Under the pieces are notes generated by a model, which did not search any database, was not told the DNA's origin, and was given only the letters and a program-made list of their open reading frames with translations. A stretch of 8,751 bases of DNA, taken from positions 1 through 8,751 of the forward strand of contig PAFB01000102.1 of NCBI GenBank assembly GCA_002700865.1. Direction: 5' to 3'. The position numbers were made by a program, and so were the translations under genes. The stretch is from Rhodospirillaceae bacterium (GTDB lineage: Bacteria > Pseudomonadota > Alphaproteobacteria > UBA7985). Within the stretch, counting starts at the first letter, position 1. Each line of letters opens with the position of its first letter. This document shows, piece by piece, positions 1-6,775 of the stretch.

Positions 1-183
1 AAAGCTTCAGCTTCCTCAGATCACTTATAACCCAATAAACCAAAAACTCAGCGCCAGCCGCGCATCCTCTCTTTTTGTCTTAACCAACAATGTCAAAGAG
101 CTTGCCGACACAGAGAAAGCCGCCCCCTCGTCTCTCCTCCGATTGGTGGAAGACGTTGTTGGCGACCCGTTGTGTGCGGAACG
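1..183 (-). other. Probable 5' leader of an rRNA operon (pre-16S transcript), cut by the left edge
   Basis: Read on the minus strand, this stretch follows a promoter-like element at 190-218 and carries a boxA-like antitermination sequence at 91-101. After it comes a GATGCGCGGCTGG segment near 54-66, which resembles the conserved block that follows boxA in many alphaproteobacterial pre-16S leaders. The start of 16S (the AGAGTTTGATC block) is not present, so the mature rRNA should begin beyond the left edge. Small ORFs across this region on either strand have no recognisable domains or plausible starts and are probably chance. The call rests on remembered leader patterns and on element order, not on visible rRNA. 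Confidence 0.6.
91..101 (-). promoter_or_regulatory. boxA-like rRNA antitermination element
   Basis: On the minus strand this reads GCTCTTTGACA. It is very close to the Escherichia coli rRNA boxA core GCTCTTTAACA, the RNA site bound by NusB and NusE (S10) to make rRNA transcription resistant to Rho. It lies roughly 80 to 90 bases downstream of the predicted transcription start, a normal place for boxA in a leader. The TTGACA within it could be mistaken for a -35 box, but I see no good -10 at proper spacing downstream. Confidence 0.65.
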
Positions 184-189
184 AAAGTT

Positions 190-218
190 TGTCTAGACCC
201 TGCCCCCTAGCCGCGCAA
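190..218 (-). promoter_or_regulatory. Putative rRNA operon promoter
   Basis: On the minus strand there is a -35-like TTGCGC (213-218), a 17-base spacer, and a -10-like TAGACA (190-195). Upstream is an AT-rich patch with a run of seven T (about 221-237), which may act as an UP element. The predicted start is near 183, followed by the leader with boxA at 91-101. The match to the housekeeping consensus is moderate, but TAG-type -10 boxes occur in alphaproteobacterial rRNA promoters as I recall them. The -35 box begins about 70 bases after the stop codon of the DUF1489 gene on the same strand. Confidence 0.5.
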
Positions 219-288
219 GTGAATTCTGCAAAAAAACCCTTATGCGTCTGCTCATGCCTGCTCTGCATAGCTTCGCACAGAAAGACGA

Positions 289-738
289 CTAGAAGAGACC
301 TAAATCTGTCAATTCGCGACGCAATGCATGCGGAATATCGTCATCATGCGGGTCCGCCATTGCAAAAACGTGTGACGTGTCCCTTGGAGCAACTTTTGGT
401 TCGAGATAACGCCACCCTTGAAAGGGCCGATGGTAAGAGATTTCCACAGGAATCACCTCGGCACGCAGGTCAATATGCCATGCGGGCGTGCCGTCTTGCT
501 TATTTCCCTCACGAAAATCGATGATTTCCTGCCGACAACACAGTCGACGATCGATGATCCAGTAAAGCGAGCCGCCGTCCACCATGGACTCCCACTGCTG
601 TGGCCGGGTTCGCGTGGTGATGTAAATGAAGTCTTCGCCCGTTTTGGGATGGTCCGGCTCCGAACGGCGTTCGTTGCTCCCGATCAACTGTTCGATCGAC
701 GATATCCCAACGCAAAGCTTTTTCATGTGCATGACCAT
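289..738 (-). CDS. DUF1489 family protein
   Basis: The 149-residue product matches the DUF1489 family, which is small (about 140 residues), mostly alphaproteobacterial, and of unknown function. Family-like segments appear in order: KLCVGISSIEQL near the N-terminus (residues 7-18), DGGSLYWII at about 54-62 followed by a CRQEIIDF segment, HRPFQGWRYLEP near 103-114, and a C-terminal PHALRRELTDLGL. There is no signal peptide or membrane helix, so it is probably cytoplasmic. I chose the first ATG of the MVMHMKK cluster. A GGTGAGG sequence lies about 13 bases upstream, and a GATAAT -10-like box (747-752) sits so close that the transcript leader would be very short. The gene is divergent from the GNAT gene and points toward the rRNA promoter, with no clear terminator between them. 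Family assignment is firm; no function can be given. Confidence 0.88.
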   Translation of the reverse strand: MVMHMKKLCVGISSIEQLIGSNERRSEPDHPKTGEDFIYITTRTRPQQWESMVDGGSLYWIIDRRLCCRQEIIDFREGNKQDGTPAWHIDLRAEVIPVEISYHRPFQGWRYLEPKVAPRDTSHVFAMADPHDDDIPHALRRELTDLGLF

Positions 739-838
739 AGTGAAGAATTATCCTCACCTCAGCGCCAAGACAAAGCCCTGCGGCTATTTTTCCTGTGGGT
801 AAGCATCGCGCCAAAAGGTCAGAACAGCGTGCACTGGG

Positions 839-845
839 AAAGGGG
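839..845 (+). promoter_or_regulatory. Ribosome binding site that favours a TTG start for the GNAT gene
   Basis: AAAGGGG lies six bases before a TTG codon at 852-854. An in-frame GTG at 795 would add 19 mostly basic residues not expected in this family and has no Shine-Dalgarno sequence before it. From the TTG, the protein begins directly with the typical PIILQTERLLMREW strand. Confidence 0.5.
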
Positions 846-851
846 CGATCC

Positions 852-1409
852 TTGCCGATAATTTTGCAGACTGAGCGCCTGCTCATGCGCGAGTGGCGGG
901 ATGAAGATTTCGATGACTTTCACGCCATGAATCGTGATCCCCGTGTCCGGCAATTCTACGCGGATCTGCACTCGGTCCAGCAATCCCGCGACTTTATCGA
1001 CCGCGCTCATGAACGAGACCGGCGCGACGGGTATTTCTTTCAGCCCATCATCGAAAAGGCTTCAGGCCGCTTTGTTGGCGACATTGGCTTAAGCAAAATT
1101 GATTTCGATGCGGCCTTTACTGGCGGCACGGAGATTGGCTGGATGCTCAGGCAGGACGCCTGGGGCAAAGGCTAGGCGACGGAAATGGCGAGTGCGCTGA
1201 TGGACCATGCCTTTGGTGTGCTGGGCTTGGCCGAAGTCATTGCCTTTACCATCCCCATCAACAAGCGATCACGCCGGGTGATGGAAAAGCTGGGCATGCG
1301 CCATGACGTGAATGGAGGTTTTGAGCATCCAATGGTTCCAGAAGGTCATCCCTACCGGTTTCAGGTTCTGTACCGAAAAAGCCGCCGATACAGCGCGCCA
1401 ACCGCTTAG
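852..1409 (+). pseudogene. GNAT acetyltransferase (RimJ/RimL type) interrupted by an in-frame amber codon
   Basis: The reading frame encodes a GNAT N-acetyltransferase of the Acetyltransf_3 group (RimJ/RimL-like), about 185 residues if read through. Family features are the N-terminal LQTERLLMREW strand, a SGRFVGDIGLSKI segment near residues 73-85, EIGWMLRQDAWGKG leading into the acetyl-CoA pyrophosphate loop, and NKRSRRVMEKLGM near 135-147, the usual N..S...MEKLGF helix. At 1173-1175 the frame has TAG where relatives have tyrosine (GKGYATE). TAT or TAC to TAG is one base change, and the frame continues without further damage to its normal end. Substrate unknown. The 107-residue N-terminal piece lacks the rest of the cofactor site, and an ATG restart at 1185 would lack the N-terminal half, so neither piece should be active. 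It could be a recent pseudogene, a sequencing error, or a target of amber suppression. Confidence 0.82.
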
Positions 1410-2092
1410 CTTGGCTTGTTGCCGAAGAGTTGTTCCTGTGCCGTGTCCACCTTAGCAAAATTCTGGCGCCGTTCCCGGAACAGCGCCATACCGCGCTGCA
1501 CGCCCGGTCGCTGGCTTAGCGTGTCCAACCAACGGGCAACGTGGGGAAACTCGATGATGTCTTGCTTCTGCCCTTCCCACAGGGACATCCAACCGTAACA
1601 GGCGATGTCAGCAATCGTGTACTGATCACCAGCCAAAAACGCGTTGTTTGCCAACTGCCGGTCAGCCACGCCATAGAGCCGGCGGGTTTCATTGATATAG
1701 CGGGTTTGCGCGTAGGGGATTTGCTCAGGAGCGTATTTCACAAAGTGGTGGTTCTGGCCGAGCATGGGACCAACCCCGCCCATTTGCCACATGAGCCACT
1801 GGTTGATCTGCGTCTGATCATGCAGGTTGGCTGAATAGAACTTTCCAGCTTTCTCCGCGAGGTAGATGAGGATGGCACCACTTTCGAAGACTGAGAGTGG
1901 TTTGCCGCCCGGTCCATCATGATCAACGATGGCGGGAATTCGATTGTTTGGGGAAATTGCCAGAAAGTCAGGCTCGTGCTGTTCGCCTTTACCGATATTG
2001 ACCGCGTGAGGTCGATATTCGAGGCCACACTCTTCCAGCATGATGTGGATTTTCCAACCGTTGGGTGTGGGCCACGTGTAAAGGTCGATCAT
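1406..2092 (-). CDS. yfcG: Glutathione S-transferase family protein, YfcG-like (disulfide reductase type)
   Basis: This 228-residue protein closely follows E. coli YfcG, a Nu-class glutathione transferase with glutathione-dependent disulfide-bond reductase activity. The thioredoxin-like N-terminal domain (about 1-85) begins MIDLYTWPTPNGWKI, with Thr9-Pro10-Asn11 at the positions that contact the thiols in YfcG instead of a catalytic Tyr or Ser. It also has SPNNRIPAIVDH with the cis-proline and FESGAILIYLAEK. The helical C-terminal domain carries GPMLGQNHHF and the FLAGDQYTIADIACYGW folding motif. It should be a soluble cytoplasmic dimer. AAGGA lies eight bases before the ATG. The gene follows the glycerate kinase gene after 62 bases on the same strand, so cotranscription is possible but not shown. 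Its stop overlaps that of the convergent GNAT reading frame by four bases. Confidence in the family is high; the physiological substrate is unknown. Confidence 0.9.
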   Translation of the reverse strand: MIDLYTWPTPNGWKIHIMLEECGLEYRPHAVNIGKGEQHEPDFLAISPNNRIPAIVDHDGPGGKPLSVFESGAILIYLAEKAGKFYSANLHDQTQINQWLMWQMGGVGPMLGQNHHFVKYAPEQIPYAQTRYINETRRLYGVADRQLANNAFLAGDQYTIADIACYGWMSLWEGQKQDIIEFPHVARWLDTLSQRPGVQRGMALFRERRQNFAKVDTAQEQLFGNKPS

Positions 2093-2154
2093 AAAACAGA
2101 TCCTTGGTTACCGCACGGCATCAATAGAGCGGAAGCTGTCGCTCAGCGATACTA

Positions 2155-3363
2155 CTAAGTCAAAGCCAAGGCCCGAAAGTCGTTCACATTTGTACCAGTT
2201 GGCCCGGTGATGAAGGCGTCACCCAGCGCTTCGAACAAGCTGTGCGCGTCGTTGTTGCTGAGAAAAGCATCGGGGTCCAAACCGAGGGCGCGTGCCCGCG
2301 ACCACGAGGTGCCATCGCAGAAAGCACCTGCGTTCGGCGCGTTGCCGTCCTGGCCATCGGTATCGGCTGCCAGAAAGCGCCACTCAGGCACGCCATCGAG
2401 AGCCTGAGCCAGCCGCGCAGCGAATTGCACGTTCCGCCCACCCCGCCCCTGTCCGATCACTCGAACATCGACTTCACCACCCATCAGCCAGACTTGAGCG
2501 CGCCCTGCAGGCCGGCGGCGCACGCGGTCGGCGAGCATGAGCGCGTTGTCGTCGGCCAGTCCGATCTGACTGTCGGCGGTAATGGTCGCGTCGTAGCCGC
2601 GCTCCCGCAGGGCCACTTCAGCGGCCTGAAGCGATTGAGGGCCCGAGGCGATGATCCTAAAGGTACCCGAGACCGGAGAAACATCAGGGCGCTGCTTGAT
2701 CCAGCGGGTTATCTCAGGGAAGTCACCGCCAAACTGATCCAGCAAGCCCAGCGCTTCCGCGCCGCCCGTCGGATTGTCCACAGTTGGACCGGAGCCAATG
2801 GCGATAGGATCATCACCAACCACATCCGATATCGCCAATGTCTGAATCCGGCCGGGACAGGCCTGCGCAGCACCACCGCCAAGCAAGGGCGACAGCACCC
2901 GCCGAACCGTATTGAGCGCGTGAATGTCCGCCCCTCCGTTCAACAGCGCTTTGGTTGCCTGCTTCAGTAAAACGGGCGCAGGACCATCCTTGGTCGCAAG
3001 CAAGAGGCTCGATGCGCCGCCTGAGAGCAGGAACAGCACGTCTCGGCCTGCCGGAACCGCCTGCAGGGCTGCCAACAAAGCGGAAGCGGACTCGGCCCCT
3101 GCGGCGTCTGGAAAGGGATGTGCGGCTGTGCGCAGTTCCAGCGAAGCCAAGGAGCCCTCGGCCCCGTGGGGTGCGATGACCATGCCGCTAAGGTCACCAC
3201 CCCACAGCTTTTCCATCTGCTGAGCCATGGGAACCGCCGCTTTTCCAACAGCAAAAACGTAGGCCAACCCGTCAGGACGCGGCGGGAGGTTTGTCGCCAT
3301 TATCTTTTCCGGGTGCGCTGCGTCGACGGCGGCCCAAAAGGCGCTTTCCAAGTCAGACTTCAT
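2155..3363 (-). CDS. gckA: Glycerate 2-kinase (GckA/TtuD type, MOFRL family)
   Basis: The predicted reaction is ATP-dependent phosphorylation of D-glycerate to 2-phosphoglycerate in the cytoplasm, feeding glyoxylate or hydroxypyruvate carbon into lower glycolysis. With the start used here the product is 402 residues, slightly short for the family. Motifs are AVGKAAVPMA (Lys41, the likely catalytic lysine), LLSGGASSLL near 112-121, LNTVRRVLSPLLGGG near 150-164, ISDVVGDDP near 179-186, GQGRGGRNVQF near 305-314, AADTDGQDG near 332-340, and the C-terminal MOFRL segment ending ITGPTGTNVNDFRALAL. The usual IKGG lysine of the third motif is leucine here (Leu161). The ATG at 3361-3363 fits the family N-terminus and has AGGA 12 bases upstream. 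An ATG at 3373-3375, two bases after the ridA stop, is an alternative. The longer frame to 3468 runs through ridA and is unlikely. The tight spacing suggests coupling to ridA. Confidence 0.88.
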   Translation of the reverse strand: MKSDLESAFWAAVDAAHPEKIMATNLPPRPDGLAYVFAVGKAAVPMAQQMEKLWGGDLSGMVIAPHGAEGSLASLELRTAAHPFPDAAGAESASALLAALQAVPAGRDVLFLLSGGASSLLLATKDGPAPVLLKQATKALLNGGADIHALNTVRRVLSPLLGGGAAQACPGRIQTLAISDVVGDDPIAIGSGPTVDNPTGGAEALGLLDQFGGDFPEITRWIKQRPDVSPVSGTFRIIASGPQSLQAAEVALRERGYDATITADSQIGLADDNALMLADRVRRRPAGRAQVWLMGGEVDVRVIGQGRGGRNVQFAARLAQALDGVPEWRFLAADTDGQDGNAPNAGAFCDGTSWSRARALGLDPDAFLSNNDAHSLFEALGDAFITGPTGTNVNDFRALALT

Positions 3364-3377
3364 GGCAGGCGGCATTC

Positions 3378-3791
3378 CTAGTTTTGCGAGGGTTCCTTGG
3401 CCACGGCTAAGTCGATCTGTGCGGTGACTTCGATTTCGACTTTCATGTCGTCGTTCAAGAGCTTGCAAACGACCATGGTTGCGGCAGGGCGGATGTCCGC
3501 GAAGTAAGACCCCACAAGCTTGAACACGTCTTCGCCGTAGCTCTGGTCCGTGACGTAATAGTGCGCTCGAACCACCTGCTCCAGCGAAGCACCGGCGTCG
3601 GCCAGTGCCTTCTTGATGGTTTCCATGCAGTTCCGGGCCTGCTCCGTTACGTCCTCGGGCAGAGTCATGGTCTCGTAGTCGTAGCCCGTGGTGCCAGCGA
3701 CATAAACCATGTTTCCGACCCGAACAGCGCGGGAGTAACCCGCGACTTTCTCAAACGGTGAACCGGTGGAAATCAGTTGACGTTTCGACAT
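3378..3791 (-). CDS. RidA/YjgF/YER057c/UK114 family protein lacking the deaminase arginine
   Basis: The 137-residue protein has the full Rid fold: an N-terminal strand with YSRAVRVGNMVYVAGTTG (19-36), a central helix TEQARNCMETIKKALADAG, the strand VVRAHYYVTD, and IRPAATMVVCKLL followed by KVEIEVTAQ near the end. Rid proteins are small cytosolic trimers. The archetype hydrolyses reactive enamines and imines such as 2-aminoacrylate, using an arginine (Arg105 in E. coli RidA) in a PARSC-like segment. Here the equivalent is Ala104 (PAATM), so this looks like one of the Rid subfamilies without proven imine deaminase activity, and I do not give the ridA symbol. AGGAG ends about ten bases before the ATG. 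The gene starts 13 bases after the gatB stop, and its stop lies within 20 bases of the glycerate kinase start, so it is probably in one transcript with both. Confidence 0.9.
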   Translation of the reverse strand: MSKRQLISTGSPFEKVAGYSRAVRVGNMVYVAGTTGYDYETMTLPEDVTEQARNCMETIKKALADAGASLEQVVRAHYYVTDQSYGEDVFKLVGSYFADIRPAATMVVCKLLNDDMKVEIEVTAQIDLAVAKEPSQN

Positions 3792-3804
3792 GGTTTTCCG
3801 TCTC

Positions 3805-5256
3805 CTAACCGAGTTTTTGGTTGATGAGCTTGTTGACGACGCCCGGGTTGGCCTGACCGCCTGTGGCTTTCATGACCTGCCCGACAAACCAGCCTTTGAG
3901 CTTGGGGTTTTCCTTCGCTTTTTCGACCTGTGCCGGGTTTGCAGCGATGATCTCATCCAGCGCCGTTTCGATGGCGCCCTCGTCAGAGATTTGCTTGAGA
4001 CCCTGCTCGTCGATGATGGCATCGGCGGACTTTCCGGTCTCGAACATGATTGCGAAAACGTCTTTGGCGGTGCGTCCAGAAATCGTGTCGCTGGCGATGG
4101 CCTCAATCAGGCCGCCTAAAGCGTCAGCGGAAACGGGCGAGTTTGCCAATTCGACCCCGGCTTTGTTGAGCGCACCAAAGAGCTCGCCCATCACCCAGTT
4201 TGCCGCCAATTTGGCGTCGCGCCCCTTGGCGACCGTCTCAAAGAAATCGCCGGTTTCTTTCTCTGCAACCAGCACGCCCGCGTCATAATTTGACAGGCCG
4301 TAGTCCGCCTCGAAACGCGCGCGCTTTTCGTCGGGGAGTTCAGGGAGGTCCGCTGCGATGGCGTCGACGAAATCTTGATTCAACTGCAGCGGCAGCAAAT
4401 CGGGGTCGGGGAAGTAGCGGTAATCGTGCGCCTCTTCTTTCGACCGCATGGAACGGGTTTCGCCTTTGGTTGGATCATAGAGGCGGGTCTCCTGAACCAC
4501 TTTGCCACCACTTTCGAGCAGTTCGACCTGACGCCGCGCTTCGTATTCAACCGCCTGACGGATGAAGCGAACCGAGTTAACGTTTTTGGTCTCCGTGCGC
4601 GTCCCCAGTTCAGTGCTACCCATAGGGCGCACTGAAACGTTGACGTCGGCACGCATCGAGCCCTGTTCCATGTTACCGTCACAAGTTCCAAGATAACGCA
4701 GGATCGAGCGCAGCTTGGTCATGTAGGCCGAAGCCTCGTCTCCCCCGCGCAAATCCGGCTTCGACACAATTTCCATCAGGGCCACGCCCGTTCGGTTCAG
4801 GTCGATGAAGGAACGGTGCGGGTCTTGGTCGTGGATCGACTTGCCGGCGTCCTGTTCCAGATGGATACGCTCAATGCCAATGACGCGGCTCTCGCCCTCT
4901 TCAAGGTCAATGGTCAGTTCGCCCTCCCCAACAATCGGGTGGTAAAGCTGGCTGATCTGATAGCCCTGCGGCAAGTCGGCGTAGAAGTAGTTCTTTCGGT
5001 CAAACACGCTGTACAGGTTAATCGCGGCTTTGATGCCAAGACCGGACCGAACCGCCTGACGCACGCATTCCTCGTTCAAGACGGGCAGCATGCCGGGCAA
5101 AGCGGCGTCAACCAGCGCTACGTTGTGGTTCGGTGCTTTGCCGAAGGTGGTTGAAGCACCGGAGAACAGCTTGGATTCTGAGAGAACCTGTGCGTGAACT
5201 TCCATCCCAATGACGATTTCCCACTCGCCGGTTTGGCCTTTGATGGTCTGTGCCAT
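3805..5256 (-). CDS. gatB: Asp/Glu-tRNA amidotransferase subunit B
   Basis: GatB is the tRNA-binding and kinase-like subunit of GatCAB. It phosphorylates the side-chain carboxyl of misacylated Glu-tRNA(Gln) or Asp-tRNA(Asn), which is then amidated with ammonia from GatA. The 483-residue length is normal. Landmarks are EIVIGMEVHAQVLSESKLFSGAS (13-35, here split by family comparison into the GMEVHAQ core and KLFSGAS), YFYADLPQGYQIS (90-102), HLEQDAGKS (132-140), DLNRTGVALMEIV (152-164), GSMRADVNVS (199-208), KNVNSVRFI (224-232) and HDYRYFPDPDL (277-287). The C-terminal region from about residue 335 is the helical and YqeY-like tail that binds the tRNA elbow. The start has AAGGGAG about nine bases upstream, overlapping the end of gatA, and the gap to gatA is 14 bases. 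Nothing looks degraded. Identification is secure; which tRNA or tRNAs it serves depends on whether the genome has GlnRS and AsnRS. Confidence 0.98.
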   Translation of the reverse strand: MAQTIKGQTGEWEIVIGMEVHAQVLSESKLFSGASTTFGKAPNHNVALVDAALPGMLPVLNEECVRQAVRSGLGIKAAINLYSVFDRKNYFYADLPQGYQISQLYHPIVGEGELTIDLEEGESRVIGIERIHLEQDAGKSIHDQDPHRSFIDLNRTGVALMEIVSKPDLRGGDEASAYMTKLRSILRYLGTCDGNMEQGSMRADVNVSVRPMGSTELGTRTETKNVNSVRFIRQAVEYEARRQVELLESGGKVVQETRLYDPTKGETRSMRSKEEAHDYRYFPDPDLLPLQLNQDFVDAIAADLPELPDEKRARFEADYGLSNYDAGVLVAEKETGDFFETVAKGRDAKLAANWVMGELFGALNKAGVELANSPVSADALGGLIEAIASDTISGRTAKDVFAIMFETGKSADAIIDEQGLKQISDEGAIETALDEIIAANPAQVEKAKENPKLKGWFVGQVMKATGGQANPGVVNKLINQKLG

Positions 5257-5270
5257 GAAATCGCTCTCCC

Positions 5271-6764
5271 TTAAGCCATCAGCTGTGGTGCTGCGGTGAA
5301 GTCTGCGGCGGTTTCAACCGCTTGGGCAACGCGCAGCAGACCGACTTCTTCAAACGGCTTGCCCAGCAGTTGCACGCCCAGCGGCAAACCGTCTTTCGAC
5401 ATGCCAACAGGGACAGAAATGCCGGGAATACCGGCCATTGAGGCTGGCACGGTGAAGACGTCGTTCATGTACATCTCAACCCCCGTCGGCTCTTCGGTGA
5501 TGCCAAAGGCGGGGCTTGGGGTGGTTGGGGTCAGGATGGCGTCGACCTGCTCAAAAGCGCGGCTAAAGTCCTGCGCGATCAGCGTGCGCACTCGACGGGC
5601 TTTGTTGTAGTAGGCGTCGTAAAAACCTGCCGACAAGACATAAGCACCAATCATAATCCGGCGCTGGACTTCAGGGCCAAAGCCCTCGCCGCGCGTGGTG
5701 GCATACATTTCTTCAAGGCTGGAAAACTCCGGCAAACCTTCAGGCGCATCGGAGCGGAAGCCATAGCGGACCCCGTCATAGCGGGCGAGGTTGGACGAAG
5801 CTTCGGCAGGCGCGACAATGTAATAGGCCGGGAGTGCTGCGTGTGTGTGCGGCAGCGAGATTTCGACGATCTCAGCGCCCTCCGCCCGAAGCCGCTCAGC
5901 GGTTTCCATCCACAGCTTTTCAATTTCTTCAGGCATGCCATCGACCCGGTACTCCTGCGGAATCCCGATTTTCAGGCCTTTTACCCCTGCGCCCAATTCA
6001 GCCGTGTAATCGGGAACAGGCGTATCGACAGATGTCGTATCCATGGGATCGTAACCCGCCATGGAACCCAGCATCAGTCCGCAATCTTCAACCGACCGTG
6101 CCATCGGCCCTGCCTGATCCAGAGACGAAGCAAAGGCCACCACACCCCAGCGCGAACACCGACCATAAGTAGGCTTGAGGCCAGTAATGCCGCAAAATGC
6201 GGCCGGTTGGCGGATTGAGCCGCCGGTGTCGGTCCCGGTTGCGCCCAGGCACAGGCGCGCCGCCACTGCAGAAGCCGACCCCCCTGACGATCCGCCGGGA
6301 ACCAGTTGCATATTCGGCTTGTCACTGGACTGCCACGGATTGACGACATTGCCGTAATACGAGGTCGTATTCGAAGACCCCATGGCGAACTCATCAAGGT
6401 TCAGCTTGCCAAGAAAAACCGCGCCATCCCGCAGCAGGTTGCGGGTAACGGTGCTTTCGTAGGTCGGCTTGAAACCTTCCAGAATACGGGATGCGGCGGT
6501 TGTCTGGACGCCTTCGGTGCAAAACAGGTCCTTGATCCCAAGCGGAATACCCAACAAAGCGCCCTCATCACCTGCGGCCCGTTTCCGGTCGGCTTCAGCC
6601 GCGGCTTCGAGTGCTGCCTCAGGCGTTGGTGTGATGAAAGCCCCAAGGTCTGCGCGCGCCTCCATAGCGTCCACGCAGGACTGTGTCAGCTCAACGCTGG
6701 AAAAGGCGCCTTCGGCCATGCCCTTCCGGGCCTGAGCGATGGTCAAACGGTTCAATTCACTCAT
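5271..6764 (-). CDS. gatA: Asp/Glu-tRNA amidotransferase subunit A
   Basis: GatA is the glutaminase subunit of GatCAB. It hydrolyses glutamine and channels ammonia to GatB. The protein is 497 residues from the ATG used here, normal for the family. The amidase-signature Ser-cisSer-Lys triad is visible: Lys78 in PLGIKDLF, the cis-Ser in PGGSSGGSAS (Ser159 by spacing), and the nucleophile Ser183 in DTGGSIRQPA. Other family blocks are FLGKLNLDEFAMGSSN (117-132), GLKPTYGRCSRWGVVAF (195-211), SSLDQAGPMARS (213-224), and the C-terminal TVPASMAGIPGISVPVG. An upstream in-frame ATG at 6833 would add 23 unrelated residues inside gatC. The start at 6764 is preceded by GAGGG with six-base spacing and begins MSELNRLTI, as expected. 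It lies 10 bases after gatC and 14 before gatB. Active-site residues are intact. Confidence 0.98.
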   Translation of the reverse strand: MSELNRLTIAQARKGMAEGAFSSVELTQSCVDAMEARADLGAFITPTPEAALEAAAEADRKRAAGDEGALLGIPLGIKDLFCTEGVQTTAASRILEGFKPTYESTVTRNLLRDGAVFLGKLNLDEFAMGSSNTTSYYGNVVNPWQSSDKPNMQLVPGGSSGGSASAVAARLCLGATGTDTGGSIRQPAAFCGITGLKPTYGRCSRWGVVAFASSLDQAGPMARSVEDCGLMLGSMAGYDPMDTTSVDTPVPDYTAELGAGVKGLKIGIPQEYRVDGMPEEIEKLWMETAERLRAEGAEIVEISLPHTHAALPAYYIVAPAEASSNLARYDGVRYGFRSDAPEGLPEFSSLEEMYATTRGEGFGPEVQRRIMIGAYVLSAGFYDAYYNKARRVRTLIAQDFSRAFEQVDAILTPTTPSPAFGITEEPTGVEMYMNDVFTVPASMAGIPGISVPVGMSKDGLPLGVQLLGKPFEEVGLLRVAQAVETAADFTAAPQLMA

Positions 6765-6770
6765 CGTCTG

Positions 6771-6775
6771 CCCTC
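6771..6775 (-). promoter_or_regulatory. Ribosome binding site of gatA, deciding its start
   Basis: GAGGG on the minus strand touches the gatC stop codon and sits six bases before the ATG at 6762-6764. It rules in favour of this start over the in-frame ATG at 6833 and suggests translational coupling of gatA to gatC. Confidence 0.7.

Noticed and set aside
238..288. Imperfect inverted and direct repeats after the DUF1489 stop (CTATGC...GCATAAG, two TGCTC copies) before a T run, as a possible terminator
   Set aside because: The pairing is short and broken, and the T run fits better as an upstream element of the rRNA promoter.
90..524. 144-residue open frame on the plus strand
   Set aside because: It crosses the rRNA leader signals and the antisense of the DUF1489 gene, has no recognisable domain and no ribosome binding site.
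1185..1409. Independent short gene made by restart after the amber codon
   Set aside because: It is only the C-terminal half of the GNAT fold and has no ribosome binding site of note.
2093..2154. GAGCG...CGCTC hairpin between the glycerate kinase and yfcG-like genes
   Set aside because: A five-base stem with an eight-base loop and no T run is too weak to call a terminator.
3364..3468. Extended glycerate kinase start at 3468
   Set aside because: It would lie inside the rid coding sequence in another frame, and the added residues do not resemble the family N-terminus.
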